In this document: in pieces, positions 24,659-33,962 of the stretch
Layout of the letters: each line of letters opens with the position of its first letter
Numbering within the stretch: the first letter of the stretch is position 1
Assembly: GCF_000802365.1 (NCBI RefSeq)
Contig: NZ_JSZE01000094.1
Location: 1-58,734, forward strand
Source of the DNA: Xanthomonas cannabis pv. cannabis
GTDB lineage: Bacteria; Pseudomonadota; Gammaproteobacteria; Xanthomonadales; Xanthomonadaceae
DNA: 58,734 bases
Direction: 5' to 3'
Translations under genes and position numbers: made by a program
The notes under the pieces: generated by a model
Told to the model about the DNA's origin: nothing
Databases searched by the model: none
What the model saw: the letters and a program-made list of their open reading frames with translations, nothing else

Positions 24659-26620
24659 ATGCGGTGTTGGGTGATGGGGGCGGTGTGTACGTTGGCGCTG
24701 GTCGTGGCGTCGCCGGGGCAGGCGCAGCAGGCAGTGGACCTGACGCCGTATCTCAAGCATGACAGGTTCGAACGGATCAAGATCTCGCCGTCGGGCGCGT
24801 ACTTCGCGCTGACGATGCCGCTGGAAGATCGCACCGTGTTGGGGATCGTGCGGCGCGAGGACAAAGTGGCCACCGCCAAGGTCACTGGTGGCGTCAACAG
24901 CGTGGTGGACGATTTCTGGTGGACCAGCGACGAGCGCATCGTGGTATCGATAGCGCAGCGGCTGGGCTCGCGCGACGAACCGGTGGCCATCGGCCAGCTG
25001 CACGCCATCGATGCCGACGGCAAGAACGGTCGCCTGCTGGCCAGCCCTTATGGCACCAATCCGGACATCAACGGCGCCCAGCTGAAGATGGACCTGGACC
25101 CGGCGACCTTCATGCTGGATACCTTGCCGGGCGACCCGCGCAACATCCTGGTGTCCACGGTTCCGTTCGTGGGCGACCCAAGCATCCGCATCGACAAACT
25201 GGATACCCAGACCGGCCGACGCAGTACCGTGGCCACATCGCCGGTTCGCCGCGCGGGCTTTGTGACCGACCAGCAGGGGCGCATCCGCTTCGCCAATGGT
25301 TCGGACCTCAGCAATGTCAGCAAGTTGTATTACCGCGATGACGATACTGCGCCGTGGCGGCTGATCAACGATTCCGCCAGCAGCAAGCATCGCGAGTTTC
25401 CGCTGGGCTTCTCGGCCGATGGCAGCCGTGCGTATCTGCAGGTGGAACAGTCCAGCGGTCCGGATACGCTGGTGGCCTGGGACCCGGCGACTGGCACTGC
25501 AACGCCGGTGCTGCACGACGACACCGTCGACCCGTACCGGATCCTGCGCGACCTGGATGGCGCCACGCCGATCGGCGCGTCGTACATGAGCGACCGCGTC
25601 CGTAATCGCTTCTTTGACGAAGCCTCGCCCACTGCCAGGCTCTATCGCAGCCTTGAAAAGGCGTTCGACGGCAACGCGGTGTATATCACCTCGGCCACTC
25701 GTGACCGCCACCTGGTGCTGGTGTATGTGTGGAGCGATCGCAATAACGGCGATTACTATCTGTTCGATACGGTCAGCAAGAAGGCCGACCGGGTGTTCAG
25801 TCGCCGCGAGTGGTTTGCACCCGACGGCGTGCCGGCCAGCAAGCAGGTGAGTTTCAAGGCGCGCGATGGGTTGGTCTTGCACGGTTACCTGACCCAGCCA
25901 CTGCATGCGGCCGCCGGAAAGCCGTTGCCGCTGATCGTGATGCCGCATGGCGGCCCGTTCGGCATCTTCGACGAGTGGCAGTTTGACGACGACACGCAGT
26001 TGCTTGCGGCCGCCGGCTACGCCGTGCTGCGCGTCAACTACCGCGGTTCGGCCAATTACGGGTACGCCTTTACCCAGGCCGGCGCCAAGGAGTGGGGCGG
26101 GCGCATGCAGGACGATGTCACCGATGCCACCCGGTGGGCGATTGCCGAAGGCATCGCCGATGCGTCGCGCATCTGCATCTACGGCGCCAGTTATGGCGGT
26201 TACGCGGCGCTGATGGGCGTTGCCAGGGAGCCTGCGCTCTACCGCTGCGCGGCCGGGTACGTGGGTGTCTACGATCTGGAGATGATGGCACGCGATACCG
26301 CACGTTACGCGCGGTGGGCCAAGAACTGGACAGTGGATTGGCTGGGCGCGCGCGACACATTGGCCGCGCGTTCGCCGGTGACGCTGGCGCGGCAGATCAA
26401 GGTGCCGGTGTTCCTGGCCGCCGGCGGCAAGGACGAACGTGCGCCAATCGAACACACCAAGGCGATGGAGCGCGCGCTGAAGGGCGCCGGCGTGCCGGTG
26501 GAGTCGCTGTACTTCCCCAACGAGGGCCATGGTTTCTACACCGAAGCACACCGCCGGGAGTACTACACGCAGCTGCTGGCCTTTTTGCACAAGCAGCTGG
26601 GTGGCGGTACGGCACAGTGA
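24659..26620 (+). CDS. S9 family peptidase (prolyl oligopeptidase, S9C type), exported
   Basis: 653 residues from ATG 24659, with TGGAGGCGCT in front. The signal peptide MRCWVMGAVCTLALVVASPG-QAQ precedes a propeller region and a C-terminal hydrolase domain. The triad is visible as GASYGGYAALMG (Ser near residue 511), AAGGKDERAPIEH (Asp near 592) and NEGHGF (His near 624). PHGGPFGIFDEWQFD is the family's oxyanion region. It would cleave peptides in the periplasm. It belongs to the same superfamily as the lasso isopeptidase 13 kb away, but it lies outside that cluster and I take it as a general peptidase. Confidence 0.9.
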   Translation: MRCWVMGAVCTLALVVASPGQAQQAVDLTPYLKHDRFERIKISPSGAYFALTMPLEDRTVLGIVRREDKVATAKVTGGVNSVVDDFWWTSDERIVVSIAQRLGSRDEPVAIGQLHAIDADGKNGRLLASPYGTNPDINGAQLKMDLDPATFMLDTLPGDPRNILVSTVPFVGDPSIRIDKLDTQTGRRSTVATSPVRRAGFVTDQQGRIRFANGSDLSNVSKLYYRDDDTAPWRLINDSASSKHREFPLGFSADGSRAYLQVEQSSGPDTLVAWDPATGTATPVLHDDTVDPYRILRDLDGATPIGASYMSDRVRNRFFDEASPTARLYRSLEKAFDGNAVYITSATRDRHLVLVYVWSDRNNGDYYLFDTVSKKADRVFSRREWFAPDGVPASKQVSFKARDGLVLHGYLTQPLHAAAGKPLPLIVMPHGGPFGIFDEWQFDDDTQLLAAAGYAVLRVNYRGSANYGYAFTQAGAKEWGGRMQDDVTDATRWAIAEGIADASRICIYGASYGGYAALMGVAREPALYRCAAGYVGVYDLEMMARDTARYARWAKNWTVDWLGARDTLAARSPVTLARQIKVPVFLAAGGKDERAPIEHTKAMERALKGAGVPVESLYFPNEGHGFYTEAHRREYYTQLLAFLHKQLGGGTAQ

Positions 26621-26650
26621 GGTGCTGCCGCACCACCCGCGGCGTGCCTG

Positions 26651-26833
26651 ATGGCATGGTGGCGGGAGTTGCGCTGTCGTCTGGTCGGGTGGATTGCCCG
26701 TCTTCGCCAAGAATGCGAGGTGCGCGAGCGGCAGCTGTGGGTGATGCTGATTGCAGCTGGTGCGGTTATCGCCGGTGCATCGCGCGGCCTGGGCCGCTCC
26801 TACGAAGGGCGGGGTGCAGCGTGCTTTCGGTAA
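26651..26833 (+). CDS. Possible 60-residue membrane peptide
   Basis: The frame gives MAWWRELRCRLVGWIARLRQ, ECEVRERQLWVMLIAAGAV and a short Gly/Arg-rich tail: an amphipathic, basic N-terminus and one hydrophobic segment. It sits between two S9 peptidase genes and there is no clear ribosome site. It could be chance in GC-rich DNA. Confidence 0.22.
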   Translation: MAWWRELRCRLVGWIARLRQECEVRERQLWVMLIAAGAVIAGASRGLGRSYEGRGAACFR

Positions 26834-26850
26834 TGCTTGAAGACGCGCCA

Positions 26851-26874
26851 CGCGGCACCGATGGCGGTGCCGCG
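26851..26874. terminator. Hairpin between convergent peptidase genes, probable bidirectional terminator
   Basis: CGCGGCACC (26851-26859) pairs perfectly with GGTGCCGCG (26866-26874) around a six-base loop. It stands between the convergent stop codons at 26620 and 26886. It lacks a strong T-run, so termination efficiency is uncertain. Confidence 0.55.
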
Positions 26875-26885
26875 TAGCGGGGTGG

Positions 26886-29210
26886 TCACTCCTTCGGCAT
26901 CGGCTTCATCTGGTACTGCGCCGGTGGTGTGGCGCCGAGCAGGTACTGCACGAAGTAGTCCCAGCGACGGCGGGCGACGTACGGGGTCAGGTCGCCGTAG
27001 CCGTGCTTGGCGTTGGGCAGCATCAGCATGTCGAAGTCCTTGTTGGCCTTGATCAGCGCATCGGCCACCAGCAGGGTGAGGTAGGGCGGCACGTTGTCGT
27101 CCAGGGTGCCGTGTACCAGCATCAGCCGGCCCTTGAGTTTGCTGGCGTGGTTGGCGTTGGCCTGGTCGTCGTAGTTGGATGTGCCGTCGGCGTTGACGAT
27201 GTGCTCGCCGTGATACTTCTCGGCCCAGTCGTCTTCGTAGCCGCGGTTGTCGTGGTTGCCGCTTTCCGACCAGGCCACCTTGAAGAAGTCCGGATAGCGC
27301 AGCATCGCCGCGGTGGACGCATTGCCGCCGCCGGAATGGCCCCAGATGCCGACGCGGTCCAGATCGATCCATGGATGGCGCTGGCCGAGCTCCTTCAAGC
27401 CGGCCACCTGGTCGGGCAGGGTGTTGTCGCCCATGTTGGCGTACCAGGTGTCGTGGAAGGTCTTGGAGCGCCACGGCGTGCCCATGCCGTCGATGGCGAC
27501 CACGATGAAGCCGAGTTCGGCCAGCGATTGATTGTCGCCGTGGCCGGCCAGGAAGCTGCGGCCGCGCACCGAGCCGGTCTGCGGGCCGGGGTAGACGTAA
27601 TCGATCACCGGGTATTTGCGCGTCGGGTCGAAGTGGCTGGGCTTGAACATCAGCCCGTACAACGTGGTCTTGCCGTCGCGCGCCTTGACCGTGATCGGTT
27701 CCGGCGGCACCCAGCCGGCCGCCTTGAGGCGGGTGATGTCGGCAGTGGCCATCGTACTGACGGTGCGGCCGTCGCCGGCATCGCGCAGCAGGGTGACCGG
27801 CGGGGTGACGGAGGTGGAATAGGTGTCGACAAAACGTGCGCCATCCGGTGACAGCGCAATGCTGTGATCGGCTGCTTCGGGGGTGAGCAGTACCGGCTCG
27901 CCACCGTCCAGGCTCACTTTCCACAGCTGCTGGTAGTAGGGGTCCACGCCCGGGCTGCGGCCGACGCCGACAAACCAGGCAGTACGGCTCGCCGGGTCCA
28001 CGCGCAACAGTTTGGTGACGTTGCCCTCGCCGCTGGTGATGGCGCGCTTGGGTTTGCCGGTGGCCAGATCGTAGAGATACAACTGGCCCCAATCGCTGCG
28101 CTCGGAAAACCATATCGCTTCGTTGCTGGCTGGCAGATAGGCCCAGTTGGCGGCAACCTGGCCGCTTTCGTAATAGGTCTTGGCGGTTTCCTCAAACGCG
28201 GTGCGCACGGCGCCGGTGCCGGCATCGGCGATACGCAGCCAGGTCTGCTTGTGAAAGCGCGAGGTGGAGGCGAACGCCAGCGTCTTGCTGTCCTGCGCCC
28301 ACTTCACGTCGTCCCACAGGCCGGGCGAGCAACTGACGTCGTCGCACAAGGTGGAGCGGTGCTGATCCGGCGGCAGCTTCAGACGCACCATGCTGCGCGT
28401 GGGCACGTCGATGATGACGCGCTCGATCATGGTCACGTCCTTGTCGCCGGCCAGCGGGTATTTCCAGGATTGCAGTTCTGGATGCCCGAGCTTGGTGCTG
28501 ACCAGATACATGTCGCCGGTCTTGCGTTGGTCCTGCTGGAACGTGGCGATCTTTTGCGAATCCGGCGACCACGCCACGATGGCGTTGTCGCTGTGCTGCC
28601 AGCCGGCGTTGTCGGTGGCGTAGCCGAAATTTTCCACGCCATCGCGGGTGAGCTGGGTTTCCTGGCCGCTGGCCAGATCGCGCACCCACAGGTTCCAGTT
28701 GCGGATGAAGGCTTCGCTGCGTTTATCCGGCGACAGCACACCTGGTTCGGGTTTGTCCTTTGTGTAGAGCTTGCTGCAGCGCGCCCGTGCATCGCAGACC
28801 ACGGCGGTATTGCGCACATTGAGGCGGTAACGACCATCGGCGGTGCGCTTGACCACCGGTGCGAAGGTATTGGCCTTGAGCGGTTTGTCGCCGGTCTTCA
28901 GCAGCGTGTTGAGCGTAGCGACCAGCGTGGCCTGTTTGAACAGCGGCGCGCTCTTGCCGGTGGCGGTGTCCAGTTGCAGCAGGCGGTTGCCCTTGGCATC
29001 GTGATCGACATACACCACGTGCGTGGCGTCCAGCCAATCGATGCGCGTGAGGGCATGGTCGACCAGCGGCTGCGCGGCGTAGTAGATCAACTGCTCGGCA
29101 CGCGCATAGTCGGCCTCGGTGACGGCAGGCGCCTGCGCGCTGGCGAGGACTGGCAGGGCGGCCAGGGCCACGGCGGCGAACAGGTGCCGCATCGGCAACG
29201 GGGTGGGCAT
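26886..29210 (-). CDS. Dipeptidyl peptidase IV-like S9B peptidase, exported
   Basis: 774 residues from ATG 29210 (CGGAGAG upstream; an internal Met six residues later is possible). The signal peptide ends LPVLASAQA. The N-terminal propeller domain has the DPP IV blocks SPDKRSEAFIRNWNLWVRDL and AWSPDSQKIATFQQDQR. The hydrolase domain has YPGPQTGSV, then DRVGIWGHSGGG with Ser near residue 626, LVHGTLDDNVP with the Asp, and NAKHGYG with the His. It would remove dipeptides from peptide N-termini in the periplasm. Xanthomonads carry many such peptidases for growth on plant protein. Confidence 0.92.
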   Translation of the reverse strand: MPTPLPMRHLFAAVALAALPVLASAQAPAVTEADYARAEQLIYYAAQPLVDHALTRIDWLDATHVVYVDHDAKGNRLLQLDTATGKSAPLFKQATLVATLNTLLKTGDKPLKANTFAPVVKRTADGRYRLNVRNTAVVCDARARCSKLYTKDKPEPGVLSPDKRSEAFIRNWNLWVRDLASGQETQLTRDGVENFGYATDNAGWQHSDNAIVAWSPDSQKIATFQQDQRKTGDMYLVSTKLGHPELQSWKYPLAGDKDVTMIERVIIDVPTRSMVRLKLPPDQHRSTLCDDVSCSPGLWDDVKWAQDSKTLAFASTSRFHKQTWLRIADAGTGAVRTAFEETAKTYYESGQVAANWAYLPASNEAIWFSERSDWGQLYLYDLATGKPKRAITSGEGNVTKLLRVDPASRTAWFVGVGRSPGVDPYYQQLWKVSLDGGEPVLLTPEAADHSIALSPDGARFVDTYSTSVTPPVTLLRDAGDGRTVSTMATADITRLKAAGWVPPEPITVKARDGKTTLYGLMFKPSHFDPTRKYPVIDYVYPGPQTGSVRGRSFLAGHGDNQSLAELGFIVVAIDGMGTPWRSKTFHDTWYANMGDNTLPDQVAGLKELGQRHPWIDLDRVGIWGHSGGGNASTAAMLRYPDFFKVAWSESGNHDNRGYEDDWAEKYHGEHIVNADGTSNYDDQANANHASKLKGRLMLVHGTLDDNVPPYLTLLVADALIKANKDFDMLMLPNAKHGYGDLTPYVARRRWDYFVQYLLGATPPAQYQMKPMPKE

Positions 29211-29561
29211 GTAGGACTCTCCGGGACGAAAGGAGCGCGCAACGCGGTTGGCGCGACCGCACGATGCTACCCGCTGCCTGCCAGGCGTGCCTCTGCCGGA
29301 AGTCTTGCTTCTCATTGAGCGACATCGCATCGCCTGCGCGACGGATCAATGGGCGAGGTACCGAACAGGCAGTGCCGTGATTGCCTCCAGAAACTGCTGA
29401 CGAGCGACTGCCGGAGCGCGCTGCCGGCATCTGCTGCGGTTCGCCGCAGATGTGCCTGCAGGCAATGCGGGTGTCTGTACAGGGCGCTGCGTCCGGCGGG
29501 TGGGTTGCGCTGCGCACCGGCGCAAGGGTGTGCAGGTGCTGCGGCTGATGCACCTGCCCGC
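29211..29561. other. Intergenic stretch of 351 bp
   Basis: It lies upstream of the DPP IV-like gene and downstream of the DUF1615 gene, both on the minus strand. It presumably contains the DPP IV promoter. No gene or repeat seen. Confidence 0.4.
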
Positions 29562-30653
29562 TTACTTGCCCATGCAGCGCTTCCAGCGCTCATTCACCCG
29601 CTGCGCAAACCAAGCGGTGGTGAGCGTGCGGGTGATCTTGGGGCTGTCCAGGGTGATGCCGGGCAGCACGGCGCGCGGCAAGGGCGCGCCGGCAGTGCGG
29701 TCGGCAAGGGCGAACACCTCGCGGTACAGCGAGGTGCCTTCGAACTCCAGCGTGTTGCCAGCCTCCAGGGCGCGACGGATCTGGCGGTCGTTCATTGCCA
29801 GCTGGCTGGCGAGTGCGCGTGTGGCACGTTCGGTGCCGCCAGGCGTATCCAGGCTGGCGCCGGGCGTGAGCAGGTCGCCATCCAGTGCCAGCGAGATGCC
29901 GCTGGCCTTGCTCAGCGCGGCCTGGAAGGCGGCATTGCGGCTGGCGTACCACCCGGCGTTGAAATCGGCGAAACGGTACAACAGCTTGTCGTAGGTGGCC
30001 GGGTACCCAAGCAAATGCTGGGTGCCGAACCACAGCCCGCCACGGCGGCTGAAGACCTCGTGGCGGATCGAGTCGCCGGGCGGGTAGGGGTAGCGCTGCG
30101 CGTGTTGTTCGGCGAAGGCGATGCTCACCTGCATCGGCCCGGCGGTGTGCACGGGGTTGAGACCGTCGAACAGGCGCGCGCCCAGCGGCACGCTGCCGGT
30201 GAAGTCTTCGAAGACGTGGCTCAGCTCCTGCTCGGTGCGGGCGGCGGCGATACGCGTGGCGTAGCTGCGGCCGTCCGGCGAGGTGATGCGCAGCGCCGCA
30301 TCGACCATGAAGGCGGGAATGTGGTGCGCGCCGGCGCGGCGATCGATTTCCGCGCGCGAGATCTTGCCCAGGTTGGGCACGGTGGGATTGGCCTGATAGG
30401 TGGACTCCTGCTCGGTGACCGCCAGCACCGCGCAGATGTGCTCGGCGCTGGTGTCCAGCGCCTGCGACGACAGCGCCACGTAGACATCGTTGGCCCAGCC
30501 GGCACGGTCGGGCAGGTTGGCCGGCAGGCGCCGTGCGATGTCGGCCTTGACCGCCTCCGGCGAGCGTTGCGGTGCGCGCGGCGCCTGGGTGGCGCAGGCC
30601 GACAGCAGGGCGATGGCCAGCAGCGTGAGCAGGCGGGGCAGGGGGCAGGTCAC
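29562..30653 (-). CDS. DUF1615 lipoprotein
   Basis: 363 residues from a GTG start at 30653, with GGAG six bases upstream. The signal peptide LLTLLAIALLSAC has a textbook lipobox (LSAC, Cys about residue 20). Conserved blocks include AVTEQESTYQANPTVPNLG, AGPMQVSIAFAEQ and FADFNAGWYASRNAAFQ. The EQES and AGPMQVS pair recalls lytic transglycosylase folds (catalytic Glu, then a GPMQ-like turn), but DUF1615 activity has not to my knowledge been defined. It would sit in the outer or inner membrane facing the periplasm. Confidence 0.85.
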   Translation of the reverse strand: MTCPLPRLLTLLAIALLSACATQAPRAPQRSPEAVKADIARRLPANLPDRAGWANDVYVALSSQALDTSAEHICAVLAVTEQESTYQANPTVPNLGKISRAEIDRRAGAHHIPAFMVDAALRITSPDGRSYATRIAAARTEQELSHVFEDFTGSVPLGARLFDGLNPVHTAGPMQVSIAFAEQHAQRYPYPPGDSIRHEVFSRRGGLWFGTQHLLGYPATYDKLLYRFADFNAGWYASRNAAFQAALSKASGISLALDGDLLTPGASLDTPGGTERATRALASQLAMNDRQIRRALEAGNTLEFEGTSLYREVFALADRTAGAPLPRAVLPGITLDSPKITRTLTTAWFAQRVNERWKRCMGK

Positions 30654-31258
30654 GGTGTCTCCAGGATCGATGGCGGCAATCGCCGTGGCGCAGTTTACGT
30701 GGCCTGGGTGTGGCGGTTTTCATGGCGCGCGAGGTGCCGCGTGGCGGCCGGCGGCATCGCCGATGTCGATCGTGTCAGCTGGCCGGCAGGACGCACCGCC
30801 TGAGCGCACGGCCTGCCGCACCGCACGGCAGCCAACGACAACGGCGATACACCCCCTCGGCTGCGTGCGGACGAGCCGGTGAGTGACCTCGATCTGCGCA
30901 GTGAACCCCGGGCACCGTGTCCAGCAGGCCACCCGGTGTGCCACGGCCGGCATGTGCACGCGGGCCGCGCCCAACCGATTCATGCAGCCCGATTCAAGAC
31001 GTGCGCAACGCAGCCGATAACGGGCTCGACCCCGCTGCGCGCTCACGTGACCTGCCGTGTCTGCCAGTCATCATTGCAGCCGCAAGACATCGAGCGCGCC
31101 GTGCAGGCGGCTCACCGGATTCCACCGCTGTCAGACCAAGGGAGTGCCCGAGATGCCGCCGCAAACAGCCAGCCCGGGCCGGGCCACGGGTCTTGCCACG
31201 TGTAGTGCCATGGGCGCGCTGCGCATGCGGTCTGGTCCGCAGCGACCGTGAGCACCGG
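30654..31258. other. Intergenic stretch of about 600 bp upstream of the GGDEF gene
   Basis: The GGDEF frame remains open upstream to 30917, but the added residues are Arg/Pro-rich and lack a ribosome site, so I treat this as non-coding. It lies between divergent genes and must hold both promoters. Confidence 0.35.
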
Positions 31259-33133
31259 TTGAGCAGGACCGCGACCGCCTGGCGAGGTGTGCTCACCGCG
31301 TGCATGGTGCTGTTGTTCAGTGCACCGGCCTGGGCGCAGCCGCAGCCGTGGAAGACCATCGAATCGGCCACGCTCGACGACCCGATGCAGGCCCTGCAGA
31401 TCGCCCGGCAGGCGCTGCAGCGGGCGCGCGCCGATGGCGACAGCGATGCGCAGTTCTGGGCGCAGCTGGCGCAGGCCCGGGTGCTGATCTCCCTGGAAGA
31501 CACCGACGCGCGACAGGCGGCGCTGGCGCAGGCGCGTGGCCTGCTGGACCAACTGCACGGCAACGCCGCGCAGGCGCGGCTGTGGCTGGAGATCGTGCAG
31601 GCGCTCAGCGACGTACGCGAAAATCCCAATCGCGGCATGGTGGCGCGGTTGAATGCATTGCGGCAGCAGGCGCGCGCGCTGGGGCGCAGCGATCTGGTGT
31701 GCGAAGTCGAAGCCGTGGACATGTGGAGCATGCTGGCTTCCGGCAGCAGCGACGAGGCCTGGAGCGCCGCGCAGACCAGCTACCAGTGCGCCGTGCGCGA
31801 ACATCAGCTGGGTCTGGAAATGGACGGGCTGACCCAGCTCGGGTCGTTGGCCAGCCGCGTGGCCGGCCGGGTTGCCGACGACACCGACGCGCAGGATTAC
31901 CTGCAGCGTGCCCTGGCGCGCCTGCAGGGCCAGCCGGCGCGCTTCCAGCGCAGCCTGATCGAATACGAATACGGTACCTCGCTGGCGCAACAGCAGCCGG
32001 CAGCGGCGTTGCTGCATTTCCGGCGCGCGCTGGCGCTCAGCCGCGAGCTGGGCGATCAGGCCGGCGTGGCGGCGGCGCTGACCAGCGCCAGCGAGGCATT
32101 GATCGACACCGGCGATGCCGCGGCGGCGCTGAGCATGGCGCGCGAGGCGCTGCCCGTGATGCAGTCCCAGGGCAATGTCGGCCGGGTCGCCGCGTGCCAC
32201 ACGGTGCTGCTGCGGGCATTGATCGCGCTGAAGTCCGCCAGCCTGGGCAGCGCAATCATCGCGGCCAGGGACGCGGACGACCCGAACCTGACCCTGAGCC
32301 GGCGTGCAGAGCTGGTCGAGGCCATCGCCCAGGCACTGGCGGCCGAAGGCCGGCATGCCGAGGCATACCAGGAGCTGCAGCGTGCCAACGCACTGCGCGC
32401 GCAGAGCCTGGAGCGCCAGCGCGACACGGTGATGCTGCGCCTGCAGGCGCGTTACGAAGATGCGCGCCGCGAGGCGGAAAACGCCGAGTTGCGCCGCCGC
32501 AGCGAAACCGCGCAGCTGGCATTGCAGGCGCGCGAAGCCGGCCAGCGCGCGCTGTGGATCGCGTTGTGCGCGGCCTGCCTGCTGTTGCTTGGGGCGCTGG
32601 TGGTGCTGGCCTTCGGGGCGCGGCATCGCCGGCAGCTGTCGCGCCTGGCCATGCGCGACGAACTCACCGGCCTGCCCAATCGCCGCGCCATCCGCGCCGA
32701 AGCGCAACAGCAGATCGAGCAGGCGTTGCGTGCGCACACCCCGTGCATGCTGGCCTTGATCGACCTGGACCACTTCAAGCTGATCAACGATGTGCACGGG
32801 CACGCCATCGGCGATGCGGTGCTCAAGGCGCTGGCCAGCGCGTCGACCCTGGCACTGCGTGCGCAGGACCGCCTGGGCAGGCTGGGTGGCGAAGAATTCC
32901 TGCTGGTGCTGCCGGGCTGCAGGCCGGATGAAATTCCGGCCGTGTTTGCGCGCTTGCGCAATGCGGTGGCCGCGATCGAGATCCCCGGTCTGCCGGCAGA
33001 GCAGCCGGTGCGCTTCTGCATGGGGGCGGTGAGCGTGGCCCCGGCCACCGGGCTGGATGTGCTGCTCGGTCAGGCCGATCTGGCGCTGTATGCCGCCAAG
33101 ACGGCCGGGCGCGATCAATGGGCGGTGTGCTGA
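31259..33133 (+). CDS. Diguanylate cyclase with TPR-like N-terminal sensor region and one membrane helix
   Basis: About 624 residues if started at the TTG at 31259, which places a signal-like stretch (GVLTACMVLLFSAPAWAQ) at the N-terminus; the start is uncertain. Helical repeat units rich in Ala, Leu and Arg (about residues 30-420) resemble TPRs. A coiled coil and one membrane segment (LWIALCAACLLLLGALVVLAF) follow. The GGDEF domain has DELTGLPNRRAIRAEA, IDLDHFKLINDVHGHAIGD and the active site GGEEF. RAQD stands five residues upstream, an intact inhibitory I-site. The enzyme would make cyclic di-GMP inside the cell in answer to a periplasmic cue, affecting motility, biofilm and virulence. Confidence 0.9.
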   Translation: MSRTATAWRGVLTACMVLLFSAPAWAQPQPWKTIESATLDDPMQALQIARQALQRARADGDSDAQFWAQLAQARVLISLEDTDARQAALAQARGLLDQLHGNAAQARLWLEIVQALSDVRENPNRGMVARLNALRQQARALGRSDLVCEVEAVDMWSMLASGSSDEAWSAAQTSYQCAVREHQLGLEMDGLTQLGSLASRVAGRVADDTDAQDYLQRALARLQGQPARFQRSLIEYEYGTSLAQQQPAAALLHFRRALALSRELGDQAGVAAALTSASEALIDTGDAAAALSMAREALPVMQSQGNVGRVAACHTVLLRALIALKSASLGSAIIAARDADDPNLTLSRRAELVEAIAQALAAEGRHAEAYQELQRANALRAQSLERQRDTVMLRLQARYEDARREAENAELRRRSETAQLALQAREAGQRALWIALCAACLLLLGALVVLAFGARHRRQLSRLAMRDELTGLPNRRAIRAEAQQQIEQALRAHTPCMLALIDLDHFKLINDVHGHAIGDAVLKALASASTLALRAQDRLGRLGGEEFLLVLPGCRPDEIPAVFARLRNAVAAIEIPGLPAEQPVRFCMGAVSVAPATGLDVLLGQADLALYAAKTAGRDQWAVC

Positions 33134-33248
33134 ACCAGCAGCGCTCAGCCGGCAGCACGCTGCGACAACCGCAGGGCGCTGCGGCACAATCGCGAGCTGA
33201 CGAGGGCATGTCGTTCCTCTGAATCAACCAGACCAAGCCTGAGACCGC

Positions 33249-33728
33249 GTGCGAACCGATAGCCGCCTTTCCCGCATGTTGCATGTGCTGCTGCACATGG
33301 CCAGACGCGAGCAACCGATGACCTCCGAGCAGATCGCCAGCATGCTGGCGACCAACGCGGTGGTGGTGCGCCGGACCATGGCCGGGCTGCGCAGTGCCGG
33401 CTACGTGCAATCGAGCAAGGGGCACCACGGAGGGTGGCAGATCGCCTGCGATCTGACGCAGGTGACGTTGCTGGACGTGCATCGCGCGGTCGGCGGGCCG
33501 CATTTGTTTGCAATCGGCGCCGATCATCCCAACCCGCAGTGCGGCGTGGAGCGTGTCGTCAATGCGGCGATTGCCGATGCGCTGGCCGACGCGGAAGCAT
33601 TGCTGCTTCGCCGTCTGGGAACGGTGACCCTGGCCGCGTTGGCCAGCGAGTTCGATGCGCTGTGCAGCGCCGGCACGCCGCCTGCCGGCACGGGTGCAGG
33701 CAGGCGCCGGCAGGCGCCGCAGCAGTGA
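33249..33728 (+). CDS. Rrf2 family transcriptional regulator
   Basis: 159 residues from GTG 33249. The winged helix is clear: LSRMLHVLLHMARREQPMTSEQIASMLATNAVVVRRTM, then LRSAGYVQSSKGHHGGWQIACDL, with the G-x-x-GG-W turn of the Rrf2 wing. Only one Cys (PQCGVERVV) lies in the dimerisation region, not the three-Cys set of the iron-sulfur types IscR or NsrR, so it probably responds by a thiol switch or a ligand. The next gene, a CxxC flavoprotein, follows on the same strand after 234 bp with a palindromic upstream site, which makes it the likely target. Confidence 0.85.
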   Translation: MRTDSRLSRMLHVLLHMARREQPMTSEQIASMLATNAVVVRRTMAGLRSAGYVQSSKGHHGGWQIACDLTQVTLLDVHRAVGGPHLFAIGADHPNPQCGVERVVNAAIADALADAEALLLRRLGTVTLAALASEFDALCSAGTPPAGTGAGRRRQAPQQ

Positions 33729-33908
33729 GCAAGGAGCGCCACGCACATTGATCGCGCGGCCGGCAGGCGGGCGCAACCGGTGCTCGAGCCGGCGTGACAC
33801 GCGTGGACCGCACTGCTGCTGCGCCGTCCCCCCCTGACGGGGGCGTGCTGAAGGGTGTTGCAGCTCCAAGGCGTTTTCCGGTTGCGTGACCGAGGGTTGT
33901 CTTGTCAT

Positions 33909-33930
33909 CTTTTCATGTAACATCGAAAAG
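33909..33930. promoter_or_regulatory. Operator-like nested palindrome upstream of the thioredoxin-reductase-like gene
   Basis: CTTTTC (33909-33914) and GAAAAG (33925-33930) form the outer arms. ATGT-A-ACAT forms an inner palindrome. The site sits in an AT-rich patch 33 bp before the ATG of the flavoprotein gene, just where a repressor of the Rrf2 type would act. Binding by the adjacent regulator is inferred. Confidence 0.5.
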
Positions 33931-33962
33931 TACATCAATTCATGCGACGACCCGGAGCGACC

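Noticed and set aside
24659..26620. Second lasso isopeptidase
   Set aside because: Superfamily fits, but the gene lies 10 kb beyond the cluster, contains standard S9C blocks and has no precursor nearby.
24635..26851. 738-residue open frame on the minus strand
   Set aside because: Antisense of the S9C peptidase gene with its full catalytic triad.
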